Numbered from the stretch's first letter, positions 1 to 12,028 are shown. The stretch: DNA of 64,000 nt from Wolfiporia cocos (GCA_029448655.1 JACCLO010000009.1:248001-312000), one strand, 5' to 3'. Translations and numbers: made by a program. Notes: generated by a model not told the origin, from the sequence alone.

Positions 1-116
1 TAAGGACTAACCTCAAGGTGGTACATTAACACCGGTAAGCAAGGTAACATGGACAAAGAAAGCAACAGGTGCAACATGCAGCAAGACATCCTACGGATAG
101 AACCAGATACGACAGT

Positions 117-2196
117 CTATACTACCTGCTTCACCCTGCCCTTTAACTTCTCCAGCCTCGCGCGGTCATGGGACGCTTGAATCAACTCGTAGTCATCCAC
201 CCCCTTGATGCCCCGCTTGACAGGATCAGACAGATGAAATGGGTACCTCACCTCTCCCTCGATCCCTGCCCAGTCAAAATCGACAATCTTCGTCCCCTCC
301 TTCTCTTTCCCCTTCACGGCTCCATCTTCGACCATGATGTTCGGTTCCCGTAAATCGCCGTAGACCATCTTCCTCTCCCCGTCGTGTAAAAGATCCAAGG
401 CCGCCTCCACAGCATCCACGACGCCTTGTGGGATATAGCCGTCTGGGTACCTCTTAACAGTCGTCTTACCCTCGATGAATTCCATGACGACCATCTTACG
501 TGGGCCAACGCCCCTCTGCTCCAACTCATCGGGCCAGACGGGCCCGTAATAGAGCAGTTTTGGGGCATATCCGTGGCTCGCAAGCAGCCGATGTGCATCC
601 ACACCGTACCGCTCGACAAACTTGACCACGAACCGTCGAGCCCGGTCGTTGCGGTCCGAAACCAGGAAAGTCACGCATTCAGGCTCGGAGCCCTTAAGTG
701 GCTTCTCGTAGCAAAATTCTAGGACCTCATCGTCGGGCAATTTGCACTTATTCGCCAAGGGATAGAACCTGGCCGGACTCGGGCCGTGCCTGACGTCGGG
801 GACGACGAGAGTCTTGTACCACTCTCTGAGCTTCCTAATCGCCAAACGAAGCGCGTAGAAGATGCGAGCCAGACGATGCACACGGTCGTCGTCGATGATG
901 CGACTCTGACCTAGCCATTCGAAAGAGGACAACCGGTGTACGATGGGGTGGGTTGTGTGGATGCCTCCGCACACGGAGAACCAGGGACCAGCCACGGAAA
1001 TGATGAAGGAGGGACAGAAGCATGCGTCGAACAATCCCTGAAACGAATCTTCCTATTAGAAACATAGCATAGGTGGAGGGCACATGCATACGTACCTGTC
1101 TATCGTCCTGAGTCCAGTAATGAAGGTAGGAGAACTCGCCCTGGAAAGAGGGTTCGGAGCTCTGGCCGAGCTCAGCCTTCTCCTCAATGATTGCAAGTGC
1201 GGCCTTGACTAGGGGTTGAGTTTCGCGGTCATACGTCACGTAGTGGTCTGCAATCGTTTTGTTCTTGTTGGCGTTCTGATCGACGACGATGTCGAGGAGG
1301 CGAACGAGATGTTCACGCGTGCTCTTGCGATTATGTTCCAGCGATGTTATTTGAGACATGTCGTCCATGAATTTAGATGTTGCTGCAACGAGATCTGCAG
1401 GCGGTGTGAGGGACTCGTTATGGTAATTACCAACGAAGGCTGCGAAGGCCGGATGATATATCTCGATGGGAGGGGCAAGCGACGTCGGATGTTCGCCATA
1501 CCGGCCGTCAAGGATAGGTGCGCTGCCATTCTGGTGTTTGAGATAGTTTGTGGGTTTGGCCGATTGGGACGGCGAGTCACGGTCTTCCTTCTTTGAGCGA
1601 TTGAATTCTATCAAATAGCAGTCAGGGTAGATTCAGGGACCATGAATAGGCACGCACGCTTGATCATCTCAGTGAGAACATCCCGTTCTTCATCCTCATC
1701 CATCTCTTCACGGGCTTCTTGATCGTCTCTCTTCTGCTTCGACGTCTTATCTTCTTGCTGCTTTCGGATTTGTGCCACAAGCAGTGGCAACTTGGCATCA
1801 CGCGGTCTCGACTGATCGGCGAGCAAGGAGCTGAAGAGATCCTCGCCATCTTCTGTGATATCACCGCAGAAAGCCTCAAGGTTATAGTCATTGACTTTGA
1901 GGAGCTCTCTAAGCTGTTTCATATTCTTGCGAGTGAGGTACTCCTTCGGCTGTTCCAGGCGTTGATTGAATGCAATATGTGAAGATACGTTGACGACAAA
2001 CCTTCCACAGAGTAACCAAACGTTTATCTGCTTTGCTTTCCTCAGCGACCCACTGCCAAATCTCGTCTATGGTCGTCTCTTGAGGATTGAAGGGTGCTAT
2101 GAGAGGATGATCATAGAGGAAATGGAGGCGATGGTCGTCGCTAAAGAAGTCAACCACAGCAACAGGTATGAAGCGTTGCCGCTGGGTATTCGCCAT
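117..2196 (-). CDS. Crinkler-type (CR) effector with C-terminal protein-kinase-like domain, four exons
   Basis: Proposed exons are 2196-2002, 1949-1658, 1607-1096 and 1037-117, joined across 50-58 nt GT..AG introns; the reading frame closes exactly at 639 aa. The N-terminus (about 1-65) ends in LWK at an exon junction, like the LWKV end of Crinkler header domains. A charged Glu/Lys-rich linker follows. The last ~250 residues look kinase-like: a VVKF strand, a hinge-like MEFIEG, a catalytic-loop-like GDLREPN and a metal-binding DFDWAG (in place of HRD and DFG). CR effectors are thought to act inside cells, often in the nucleus; the substrate is unknown. Start 2196 was chosen because it begins the header; an ATG at 2265 is an alternative. 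The gene is divergent from the NTPase-type effector at 6038 and no stop or frameshift was seen. Header and kinase calls are motif-based. Confidence 0.75.
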
Positions 2197-2800
2197 AGTG
2201 AACAAGGGGGAGCGGCAGGGGAATGTATCAAGGCTTGAGTGAGACAGAGTCGTGGGGACAAGCAACTCAACATGAACACCGGAATTCCCTGGTCCGGCGG
2301 ATTCCGCCGGATTCCGCCGGACATGAAGATATATGTCTTAAGTGTAGTGCTGGATGCTACTTAAGATGTATAATGTATATGCCTTTAGTAAGTACAGCAA
2401 TGGATGCTACTTAAGATGCACATATATATGCCTTAAGCATAGCGCCGGACGCCACTTAAGATATAACAATGAAGCTCCAGCACTGAAGAACTGAAGTAGA
2501 TGCCACTTGCCGCACTGCTCACATTTGCATTTGCATTATCCAAACTATATGCCCCATAGCTAGTATTTCTTTGTGAGTAGATTTGTACACCACTGCAGTA
2601 GGCAAAGTACAATGGTAGTCATACAATATAAATCTATATACCGACAACATAATGTTTGTAATGACAGGGACTTAGAAATGATTTTATCATTGCAAAGGTG
2701 CAGCTTTACTTGGAGTGCCAACTAAGAAACTGAAGATAAATCAGTGAAGGCTACAGTTATACCACTTCAGCACTTCAGCACTTGCACTGTGACACTTAAG

Positions 2801-3419
2801 TGTCACAAGAATTCTCCTAGTTTCCCTATATTTCTTACTATTTTTCCGGCAATTCTACGAATTATCTACGACTTTCTAGACCAATAACTAGCTTATCTGG
2901 TTCATAAGTTAACGGTTACATACGTGCCGAATGATGGCCGCGTTATCTCCCGTAACGACGGTCTTATCTTATCACTAGTAGTTACCATCAGTCACATGTC
3001 TAGTTCTAGCCAATCGGACATTCCGTCCGGAAGCAGTCAGCGTATAAACGTCAGTGGACCGGGCTTTGGTCACGCCCTGTCTTCATAATGACAAGAGCGC
3101 AAAACGCCATTCGTGCGGCCTACGCCGCCTTTCTATATCCCGGTCTTGATCGGCATATGTATTTATCGTGTATTACTAAGTACTTAGGTATCTGGGGACT
3201 TGTACATATGAATATGGACACTAGTACTATCTAATAAGACTGTTAGGGGTCTTATTTATTATGTATATATACTGGACTTGCTGAGCGCTATTGCCTCAGT
3301 TCTATTCATTGCATTCATACTACGAGTTAACCACTCAACGTATCCTGCTTAACATCTGCTTATCCCTTGCCTAACCAGCAAATACCAAGATCATATCAAG
3401 TAAGTGTTATCTTGTGTTA
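2801..3419 (+). mobile_element. solo LTR, family A
   Basis: The LTR runs from TGTCACAAGAATTCTCC to CTTGTGTTA, with a TATATATAC box near 3262. A 5-bp target duplication TTAAG lies at 2796-2800 and 3420-3424. It landed at the centre of the foldback element. Related copies are at 18099-18714 and 21608-22218. Confidence 0.85.
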
Positions 3420-3703
3420 TTAAGATGTGTGATGTTGGCTGCTTAAGTGGTATAACTGTAGCCTTCACTGATTAATCTTAAGTTTCTCAGTTTCTCAGTT
3501 TGTCACTCCAAGCAAAGCTGGACCCTCACAATGACATAATCATTTCTAAATTGTTGTGGGCCATCACAAACATTGTATTGTCCAGTATGAAGGATCACAT
3601 GGCTTATATGATAGCCATTGTACTTTGCCTATTGTGTCAGCATATAGATTCATTTTAAAGAAATATCAGTCATGGGCATCTACTTCAGTACTTCAGTGCC
3701 GAA

Positions 3704-5482
3704 TAGTGTTGCCGAAGTTCAGTTCGGTTCAGGTTCAGGGGGGTCTGGGGCTGAACCTAGAACCAAACTGACTGCAGGGAGCCTGAACCTGAACCTGAAC
3801 CTGGACTGAACCTGCTGAACCGGTTCAGCAGGTTCAGTTCAAGGTTCGAACTAGGTTCGAACTAGGTTCAGACCGCTAAGTCACTTGCTTTTATAGTGTG
3901 TAAAAATAATATTTTGGACACCAACTCTGGGTACCTTTCTGTGTATGCTAATTGATATACCTCATCCCCAGCAATATTTAAACTACTAGAATAACCACAC
4001 TTCAAGTTTTGCAGTGCCTCAAGCATCCATTTGGCATCTATTGGGCTGCTGCTGTTGTCAGAAAAAATATTTTCTCTTGGGTTCTCTGGGCATGTCAGGA
4101 TGTGCCTGGATAGGTGAGGCATTCGAGAGATTGAAGGGGAGCGGTTTCACCGGTTGAATGTAGCCTGTATCGATTTTGGACTGCAGTGGCAGATTTAATA
4201 GTGCGGAAATAATGAAAGTCGGATTAAAATGCTTGTGACCGATTTTCCTAAGTCCTGAGCATATGCCTCGAGCGCAGCTCTTTGTCTGACCTTGTCTGGG
4301 TGTAATTATATGTATTTGATGCCCTCTAGTTGCTTCTTAAATGCATAGGATACAGTCAAGTTTTACTACCCTAGAAATTCGCTATTTTGTCAGGGGTCGA
4401 GGGCTGAGTCATGAAGGCAATCATGAAACAGTGCAGAATAGTCTGAAAAATGAGTAAAATAATTTTATGGAATGGATCTAGGGAGGATTTGGGGTGGAGT
4501 GAGGAGGGAAGAGGAAAAATAGCAGGAAAAAGAAACAGGGCCATAAACTGGGGTTGAACTGGCAGCAGTGGCTTTGAGGTGCCTGTCTTGGCTGGTTTGG
4601 CAGAAAATGAGTGCTGATTGGGCTTTTTTAGCTTGCAAAGCTGAGGTGGTGTGCCGATAGTTTAATGTGAGGATGTGATCAACATGTGATTGGCATTGTG
4701 GCTGAACTACCCTAGATGGCTATAGGGACTTCCAGCTTCACCTTCCTCGTCCCTTCAGCATCGTCCTGGAGCATAAGTGGGCTCCTTTTGGTGTGCTTAT
4801 ATGTCATATAACCTTGTGCAATTAAATTAGCCTGCAGCACACTGCATTCTGAAGTGGCTCTTAGTCTCCTTCAGAGTGATAAAACATAACTTGTTGATGC
4901 ACAACAATCACTCAAGGCAGCCATTTTGAGCAGTTCAGTAATCAGATTCCATGAGTAGAGCAAGTGTGAACTAGCCTGAGGCAAAGCTCAATAACAAACC
5001 TTATTAGACAGTTCTGTATATAACCTACAGTAGGATCATGGATATGAAGTGAAACACTATATCTACATTTTTGACTTCATCTAACAGCAGTGAATGCAGC
5101 CCCATGTCACAGAAAGCACAGTGATTCCAACATGGGGTTAAGCTCTTGCCATAGTAGGAGACTGGAGTATATGAGTGCTGATACTTGCCATGGTGAAGCC
5201 AGTTATCCATGACTTACTGCAACAATACTATAGCAAGGATGGCAAGACCATAATTGTAATTAATACTTATCCACCAGTAGCTACCAAGAATATGTCAATG
5301 CTAAGTGGTTCAAGGTTCAGTCCGGTTCGAACCTGGTTCAAGGGTACCCATGGCCCCCCTGAACCAAGAACCGAACCTCGATATCCTACCCTGAACCGGA
5401 CCTGGACTGAACCTGAACCTAGGTTCGGTTCAGGCGGTTCAGGTTCTGAACCTTGGTTCTGAACTGAACTTCGGCAACACTA
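3704..5482. mobile_element. hAT-like DNA transposon, apparently non-autonomous (1.78 kb)
   Basis: Terminal inverted repeats start TAGTGTTGCCGAAGTTCAG and are flanked by a perfect 8-bp duplication GTGCCGAA (3696-3703, 5483-5490); both are hallmarks of hAT elements. Subterminal blocks of repeated GGTTCAG/CTGAACC words (about 3712-3880 and 5310-5470) fit transposase-binding regions. No full transposase frame is visible. The element is inserted in the right arm of the foldback element. Confidence 0.85.
3868..4122 (-). pseudogene. short reading frame inside the hAT-like element, possible transposase remnant
   Basis: An 84-aa frame begins MPHLSRHILTCPENPRE. An HxxxHxxxC arrangement vaguely recalls the zinc-binding start of hAT transposases, but nothing like a catalytic domain follows and the rest of the element is closed by stops. 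Treat it as a remnant or a chance frame. Confidence 0.25.
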
Positions 5483-5703
5483 GTGCCGAAGCTTCATTAT
5501 TATATCTTAAGTTTCATCTGGTGCTGTGCTAAGGCATATACACTTAAGTGGTGTCAAGCCTACACTTAAGTCATATATCGTGTACACCTTAAGTAGCATC
5601 CGTTGCTGTACTTAAGCTATACATCTTAAGTAGCATCCAGCGCTACACTTAAGACATATATCTTCATGTCCGGCGGAATCCGGCGGAATCCGCCGGACCA
5701 GGG

Positions 5704-6037
5704 AATTCCGACGGTCTCAAAGTTCTCGCTAGAGCTTAGAACGTAGGCTAGAGTTGCGTGCGACGCGTCGGGAGACTGCACGTGAGCGAATGCACGTGAG
5801 TTACGTCCCAATTTTTGGTGGGAGGGAGGATTGCATTCACTCGGAGCAGATTCCAGCCTTGCTGGAACCGCAGAAGACCTATCCTCCGAAAGGTGATGAA
5901 CGTAGGGGTGAGCAGGTTACAGTATGACTCCGTCCAGATTTCTTCATAAGTAACGAGCCAAGAGTGTTGGCACCCATAACTCGAACACGAACAAGGACGC
6001 CACATGCATAGGCGCTCAAGGTCTCACTCGCTCCATC
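5704..6037. promoter_or_regulatory. right part of the region between the divergent CR effector genes
   Basis: With the inserted foldback element (2287-5703) removed, the two effector start codons lie about 420 bp apart head to head, so 2197-2286 plus 5704-6037 would be a shared upstream region. It contains CACGTG at about 5779 and 5794, a common bHLH-type binding site. Only the last ~77 bp before the start codon recurs upstream of the second effector copy. Regulatory function is inferred from position. Confidence 0.35.
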
Positions 6038-9000
6038 ATGTCTGATATGCTCGAAATATCTTATCTCCTCTATGACCCTGATCCCAAGCCGGTTTTATCT
6101 GTCTTCATCGACCGCAATGCTCGTTCGTGTACTGCCCTTGCGAGGGCTATCGGCGATGAGAGGCGGCCACAAGTCGATGCATCGAACATTATTCTCTGGA
6201 AGGTATGTAGCCATGATCTCTGCTGCATTTTGACGACTCTTACAGCTTCCACAGCCCAAAGAGCCTCTTCCCAAGGAGGACGGGGCAGGGCGAAAGGCAT
6301 GGGATATCCTGATGGACAGATTGAAGGAGCTGCAGAAGCCGGGCCTCGATGCTATTGCGACACAGCTGGATATGACAAAGATGGCTTCGTTTGGGAACGA
6401 GGGCCAAGTCGAACTGGTGGATATTATCGTGCAGCTCAATATGCCCTGTGAGTTTTTCTCTTTCTTCACATCTCGTCGTAGTAATGACGACGTCTCAGCT
6501 CGGAAACGGCACAGCACGGAAGACAAGCCAGGGGACCCGAAGCGGCCGAAGATAGGAACCGGCGGTTCGCCGAAATTGGTTAGTGGCGATCGACCGAGGA
6601 CAGTTAGCGGCGGTGAGCCTCGCGTTCGCCATGATCATGGCGTGGTCGCTCGAATTGGGGCTCATCGTCACTGGACCAGAATCAAACCACTCCGATCGTT
6701 CAAGAGCGTCGGCAGGCTCACAGAATCATTCCATACTCACACCTGAGGCTCATCAGACGCTTGATGAGCACATTAAGCGTAGCAGATGGGATGGGCAACT
6801 TGATCCTGATGAAGAACGCCAATTATTTCGACATGTCCTCTCAGAATCAGTCGATGCCTACAAGAACACCAAATCTCCTTTAATCGCAGCAGGGACCTGG
6901 AGCGAGGCTTGGGAGAAGCACCCACATCTGAGGGACGTTTTCCTAGATTGTAAGGAGACGTGGTCTTTCCAGAAGCTCCGCGAGCAATGTGCGTCCGACT
7001 GTGTTGCAGCATATCATCGCTCATTGCTCTCATCTTTGCAACCTAAACTAGCTGATCTGCACGAGAAACCAACGCACCCACCCACTACCACCCAACCCCG
7101 GGCCCCCATTCGTCAGGATGAGGTGGAGGGTGCGCTGTGTCTCGTGATGTAAGAAGATTAGGCTGATCGCAAGGTGTAGCCACTTTGAAGTCATGGAACG
7201 AAACATTCCGCGGAAATTGCGTTCAGGCCTTTCTCAAATACATAGATATGAAACGCGACGACAAGGAGGACCGACAGTTGTACGCGCGTTATTGCGCGAT
7301 TGTTCAATCGTCCGGAATGGGCAAGTCTCGACTGATGAAAGAAGTAGGCCATGAAAGAATTGTTATTCCCATCTGTCTACGAGAGATGGGCTCCACAGGT
7401 ATGATTTAGCTCGTTGGACATCGTTGTTCATGCAAAGTGTGCGGTATATAGGTTTTCCTCCTAGGGACGCTAGTGTTTGCAACTTTTTCGAGAATGCACA
7501 GGGAGGCGGACGCAACCAGGCGTTGTTGGCATCATATACATTTCTGATTTCGATTTTCGAATCCGTTGGAGCTCTCTTTTTTGGGGCAGACAACAACGCT
7601 GAAGAGTCCGCGCCGCACGAGAAATTCAGGGAATGCAAACTGTACAAGGAAGTAGCTACCCGCTTCCTTCACTTCATGTCCGATGGTCAGAGAATGGACA
7701 GCCCTGGCGAGAATCGCAAACGGTTTTATCAAAAAGTGATTGATAAAGGTATGCATCAACTTATCTGTGCCAGCACTTTATCTCATCTGATCTCGGGCTA
7801 TAGCGTCTCAGGCATGCGAACTGGCCAGCTGTCAATCATCAAACGATGGCAACGTTGACATCGCCATTGGTCTCCGCAGCCCGACAAGGTACTCGCCACG
7901 TGGGTTCAACATTTACATGGGTTATATTATCGCGCAACTCAACTCTTGAATGATAATAGAACAGATCGCGGATCGGATCGGAATGGAGTTTAGCGCGTTA
8001 CTTGCACAGATTGATCAATTGGTTGATGTCCCTGCAGACAACGCGATCATCATTGTGTTCGACGAAGCACACACCCTCGCCACAATCAAGCGCGACGGAG
8101 AAGACGGCGAGACATGGTCCACTTTCGGCGAACTCCGGCGTGCTCTTAGAGAGCTGACACAATCCTCCCGCCTGTATTCCGTCTTCTTATCGACTACTGG
8201 AAGCGCTGTTCAACTTGCACCGCTTCCTCATGACGATCCTTCAAGACGCATAAGTTCCGGGATAGAATTCGTGAACGATGCATTCGTGGATCTTGGTTTC
8301 GATCATTTCGCCACGAGATACAATGAGCATACCAATCCAGAAATCTCGGATGTGGTACATCTTAAACAGCTTGTTCTAATAGGAAGACCCTTGTGAGTCT
8401 CCCATTCATTCCATGATGCGCCTGCTCCAACGCATGCACCTTTCGCCAGATTCGCGGCCAGATACAAGCTTGGATCAACGAACGTTAGGCAAAACATGAT
8501 TTACTTCGCTATAGAAAAACTCATCAACGGGACGTGGCCTGCCACGAGCCTGGATCTCTCCCAAAAGCTTGCCTGCCTGTCAGTGCGCCTTGCATTGACG
8601 TACGAGCCGAACACATCGGCGTTGAAAGAACAGCGCAATCAGGTGGCAAAACATATGCGTGTGGCTCTGTTTCCAGCTGGCCAGCACCATGATATGGTGA
8701 CGTTGTCGGCTTCCGAACCCGTGCTTGCCGAGGCCGCGCGGGTGGTATTTCATCATAAGGACTTTGACGTACCACAGGCACTGCTTGATATGGTAAAGGG
8801 TTCTTATGTGAGTGTAGGTGAACGAGGCGAGGTCATTGCACGTCTACTCCTTCTGCTGGCATGCGACAAACTGACTCGTCCGGAGTCCTACACGTCACTC
8901 GAAAAGCTCCGATATGCGATGGTACCTCAATTTCTGGAACAGCTGTGGCCTAGCTGCAACACCTCCCAGACTAAGCCGACATTCGTCTCGTTTGCGGAAG

Positions 9001-9725
9001 ACGTGGAAGAGGAGTTCGCTTGGCCGCACCGGCGAGCGGAACCAACACCGACGCTGGGAGAAGCCTTCAAGGATGCGAAGATATTCTTCAATCACTTCTT
9101 GCAGTTTCGCGAAGAGGGTGTGGTCAATTGCCAGTACTTGCGTTTCCTCATGCTTCGCGGAGCGGCTGCGATATGCTGCCCTCAGCAAACTGCCATCGAT
9201 ATAATCATTCCTGTCTTGTTCGAAGGAACAGAACTCAGGCCCGACAAAATCACTGCCATTGTCGTCCAAGTCAAAATGGACCGGCGCTACGGCGAGAAGG
9301 CGACAGCGCGCTTATTCGAGTACATCGACCCAGTATCGTTGAACATCTTCGATTCAAAGTGCTACAAACCACCGATCGTCCGGGTTGTGCTTGCACTGGC
9401 AGCACCATGTGCAAGCCTTAGCACCGGCCCTTTCGGTTCCTTCTCAGGCGGTGGAAAAATACCCAGAGGGACCTCCCATTGGACACGCAAACAATCGTCC
9501 GGAGAGGCATTCACCGCCTACGACCTGTGGTCTGCCGGTATCGCCAAGTTTGGCCCAGTAGGTTCGGGTAAGCCATCGGCTTGGAACCTTCTTCTCAATA
9601 TTGTGCCGCGGCTGGACGCCATGTTTCGCGACAAGCGACGTTATCATGGAGAAGACTTGGGGAGGGCAATGGATCCATGTAGTCTTGTTGACCCAGGCCA
9701 CTGGCCTATGGATGAGCGTTCCTGA
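6038..9725 (+). CDS. Crinkler-type (CR) effector: header, P-loop NTPase and restriction-endonuclease-like domain, copy 1
   Basis: Proposed exons are 6038-6202, 6246-6447, 6499-6612, 6680-7129, 7180-7398, 7452-7748, 7829-7888, 7960-8392 and 8450-9725. Frames agree at every join, giving 1,071 aa. The header (1-55) ends in LWK at the first intron, the same position and phase as in the neighbouring CR kinase. A Walker A motif, SSGMGKSRL, lies near residue 355 and a Walker B, IIIVFDEAHTL, near 535. Around residues 895-925, ID-IIIPVLFEG followed by ITAIVVQVKMD resembles the D...(D/E/Q)xK core of PD-(D/E)xK nucleases. This header, NTPase and nuclease order matches the Crinkler/RHS class of effectors related to transposon-encoded enzymes. 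The fourth acceptor (7173 or 7179) is uncertain. The gene appears intact. Confidence 0.82.
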
Positions 9726-9833
9726 ACAGGGGCCGTCGTAGGGATACCTGATTGGTCTGACAGTAGCAATAAAATTCACAACCAACAGTCGGGTTCGGGC
9801 AGTATACACCTTGTTCACTTCACAGACCATGCC

Positions 9834-10190
9834 TCAGTCCGAGATCCTCGTGACGTACTCCGTGCGCGATCCGATGAGAATTGAGCTCTTGCCGAGAATG
9901 GGAACAAAGGTCAGCTGATTATGGGCCTCTTCTTGAGACAAGTGTTCGATGCGGCAGTTAAGGTCGGCAATAGGGCTATCTGTCACTGAGCTGTTAGCCT
10001 CGCATTTTTGGGAGCCTTGCTCGGTACTATAAGGCTCGAGGAGAAAGTTCCTGAGAACACACCGTGGTCTGCCAAGGAAGCCATCAAGAATGTGCATGTT
10101 TATTTTACCCATTTCGTGGAGAATGAAGATATGACTGCCTCCCACTCCTATCTTGCTTTTGCCGAGGATTAATGCCCAGTGAGAATTCAA
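9834..10190 (-). CDS. hypothetical 118-aa protein downstream of the effector, copy 1
   Basis: An open frame converges on the effector gene, their stops about 110 bp apart. It is present with an identical translation in the second duplicated copy. I recognise no domain, signal peptide or membrane segment. The GRPRCVLRNFL segment and even composition look protein-like, but it could equally be effector 3' UTR or the last exon of an eroded gene. Intactness in both copies is weak support because the duplication is very recent. Confidence 0.35.
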   Translation of the reverse strand: MNSHWALILGKSKIGVGGSHIFILHEMGKINMHILDGFLGRPRCVLRNFLLEPYSTEQGSQKCEANSSVTDSPIADLNCRIEHLSQEEAHNQLTFVPILGKSSILIGSRTEYVTRISD

Positions 10191-10433
10191 GGTATTTTTA
10201 TGTATCTAGAAGTAGCGGGTACATCTGGATATTAGTTGAACCATAGACTACATGAGGATACATGGTAGATACTCGCCAAATGTATCTTACCAACTCCAAA
10301 TACATCAAAAGGTACCTAGGGGAGAATCCAATACATTCAATATATTTGGATGTATTCCAGGGTTGCTCAGAAAGGAACAGCAATATATCAAAACTAATCC
10401 TAAGGTATATGAATTGCTCCTTGTCCCTGCCCC

Positions 10434-11062
10434 TGTTACGAGTCGAATACCCGTTCGTATATTCGAGTAGCGGATATAGATCGTTCTTCTGCACGTAGGC
10501 ACATTGCTGTATGCAAGGCAAATACTCGTTAGATGCCTTCGGGTCCTAAGTGAAGTCCTTAGGAGATTGGTTAATATCCAATACGCGTTAGAGGATATAA
10601 TCTGTTCAGGTGCGAGTCTGATAGAATATAAGACTCGCTTAAGTCCGAGAAGTCAATGTGCGCTTCGAGGACTTAGTCGTTCGGTTGCTCGAGTGAGAAA
10701 TACTGAGCGTAGTTTCCTACGTTTGAGAACGAGTATAAGACTTCTTGTTTGTACAACAAGGTCGAGCTGTATCTACGCTATAGTACCAAACGTTTGATAA
10801 GTATGTAGCGATATATCCGAAACGATAGATAGGAATGAAGATGGCGGTTGAACGCCATCTATCAGCTAATAAATGATAAACACGAAACGAGGACAGAGTT
10901 GAATTTGTCAAAGGTGAAACGCGCCCTCCATGCTAGTACAACTGGGGATGCGCCCAGTAGAGTCACGAGTAGCCAGGGGGTTGGTTGTGCAACAAGTCCC
11001 TGTATTGTATTTGCTCGGTCGTGAGTTCCGTTCGTATCTCAAAAATCAAAATAACTGTAACA
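10434..11062 (+). mobile_element. LTR, family E (solo, no target duplication seen)
   Basis: It runs from TGTTACGAGTCGAATACCC to AAATCAAAATAACTGTAACA. Against the copies at 12430, 48339 and 62111 it lacks about 95 bp of the segment containing GTGACATCTGGGACAG. The flanks (TGCCCC, TCAGC) do not match, so it may mark a rearrangement rather than a clean insertion. It starts exactly where homology between the two effector copies ends. Confidence 0.8.
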
Positions 11063-11290
11063 TCAGCTCCTCCCTAAGCGTTTGTCGTCCCCGACGAATT
11101 CTCCAAGCCTCCCCCTTCATAGGGCCTCGGCATCCTGCTCGTTGTAGATGTCTCCATTCCCACTGAGGGACGGGGTCGTAGTAGGGTGCCATACAAAGTG
11201 TTGGTGGCATTCATTCTGTCGATGGCCCGGTTGATTGAGCCCACAAGCTCGGCAAATGTAGTCGGGGCAATCAAGGATCCAGTGACTAGC
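11063..11290 (-). other. unassigned fragment with a 66-aa minus-strand frame
   Basis: The stretch between LTRs E and D holds an open minus-strand frame (11274-11074) beginning MIAPTTFAELVGSINRAID. It could be a retroelement gag fragment, but no diagnostic motif is visible. Confidence 0.3.
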
Positions 11291-11989
11291 TGACACAGAC
11301 TAAACTGTGGGACTCACACTATAAGCCTATAAGCGACTTGAAGAGGTTGCTGGGGCTTAGTGAGGAAGCTTAGAAAGCGCGGTAGAGGTGATATGCAACT
11401 ATGTGGATGCAGAGAACAAATCTAAGGCTTATTGTAGTGATAGCCCTACTTATATACATGCATTGTTTGGTTACCAGTTAAGGGAGCCAAGCATGAAGAC
11501 GGTCTGTGCGCAGACATAACTAATACCGCTAAGTCGTAAACTACAATAGACCATGTGCGCCGGTAATGGCCGCACCAGTAAGAACGTTTGTTTGGACCGT
11601 AGGTCCATGTTGTGGAAGTGGCTGCAGCTACGTTAGTAAGCCATGCATGTGATTGATATATACTGGTATCGGGATATGAGTAATTGTAAGGGCATTAGCA
11701 TGTGATAACGAGCGGGCCGCTTATCCAATCGTACTGACATAGCCCGATATCGGGGTATGAGTAAGGCGCGTGACACCGGAGGTTAGTCCGCTGAGTCATT
11801 GACGCGTACGAGCATGTTATGTACGTGTTGTTATGACAGGTGGACGTATACCGCATTGTGTACGTGTTGTTTGGTTGCATGTACGTGTAGACAGGCGCTT
11901 CGCAGCGTAAACGTCTACAAGGTCGTAGAAATACCAGATAAATAGGAAAAAATACGGGAAAAATATTGGCATGTCCCAAATCTGTGACA
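11291..11989 (-). mobile_element. LTR D, 3' LTR of D1
   Basis: On the minus strand it begins TGTCACAGATTTGGGACATG and ends TAGTCTGTGTCA. A TATATACATG box is at about 11450. The polypurine tract (11990-12001 on the plus strand, TTACCCCCTCTT) abuts its start, showing it is the 3' LTR. The same family is at 18715-19262 and 42295-42991. Confidence 0.85.
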
Positions 11990-12004
11990 TTACCCCCTCT
12001 TCAG

Positions 12005-12026
12005 GTTTCATTGTCCCCAATGGAAC
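12005..12026 (-). ncRNA. pre-polypurine-tract hairpin, element D1
   Basis: In element sense the stem is GTTCCATT / AATGAAAC (one C-A mismatch) around loop GGGGAC, ending about 15 nt before the LTR. It lies between the dUTPase stop and the polypurine tract, the same place as the hairpins of A, B, C, D2 and G. Confidence 0.55.
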
Positions 12027-12028
12027 GA

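Larger units (their letters stand above)
2287..5703. mobile_element. foldback (long inverted repeat) element, split by a solo LTR and a hAT-like element
   Basis: The outer ends are inverted copies beginning CCCTGGTCCGGCGG, and the inverted homology continues through about 500 bp on each side to a short centre near 2795/3425. AATT flanks both ends (2283-2286, 5704-5707); this could be a 4-bp target duplication, though the site GGAATTCC is itself palindromic. The arms are rich in CTTAAG and TTAAGTAGCATCC-like repeats. Without the nested insertions (2801-3424 and 3704-5490) the element would be about 1 kb and non-coding. Its superfamily is not clear. It sits between the two effector genes. Confidence 0.7.
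5961..10433. repeat. segmental duplication, copy 1 (pairs with 51476-55938)
   Basis: About 4.47 kb is repeated in the same orientation 45.5 kb downstream at roughly 99.6% identity by eye, covering an effector gene, a minus-strand reading frame and 3' flank. The left edge is about 77 bp before the start codon. The right edge coincides with the base where an E-family LTR begins at 10434. The only indel seen inside the coding sequence is 9 nt. Confidence 0.93.

Noticed and set aside
117..1034. Stand-alone kinase gene starting near 1034
   Set aside because: There is no ATG there, and upstream exons join in frame through good splice sites to a Crinkler-like header.
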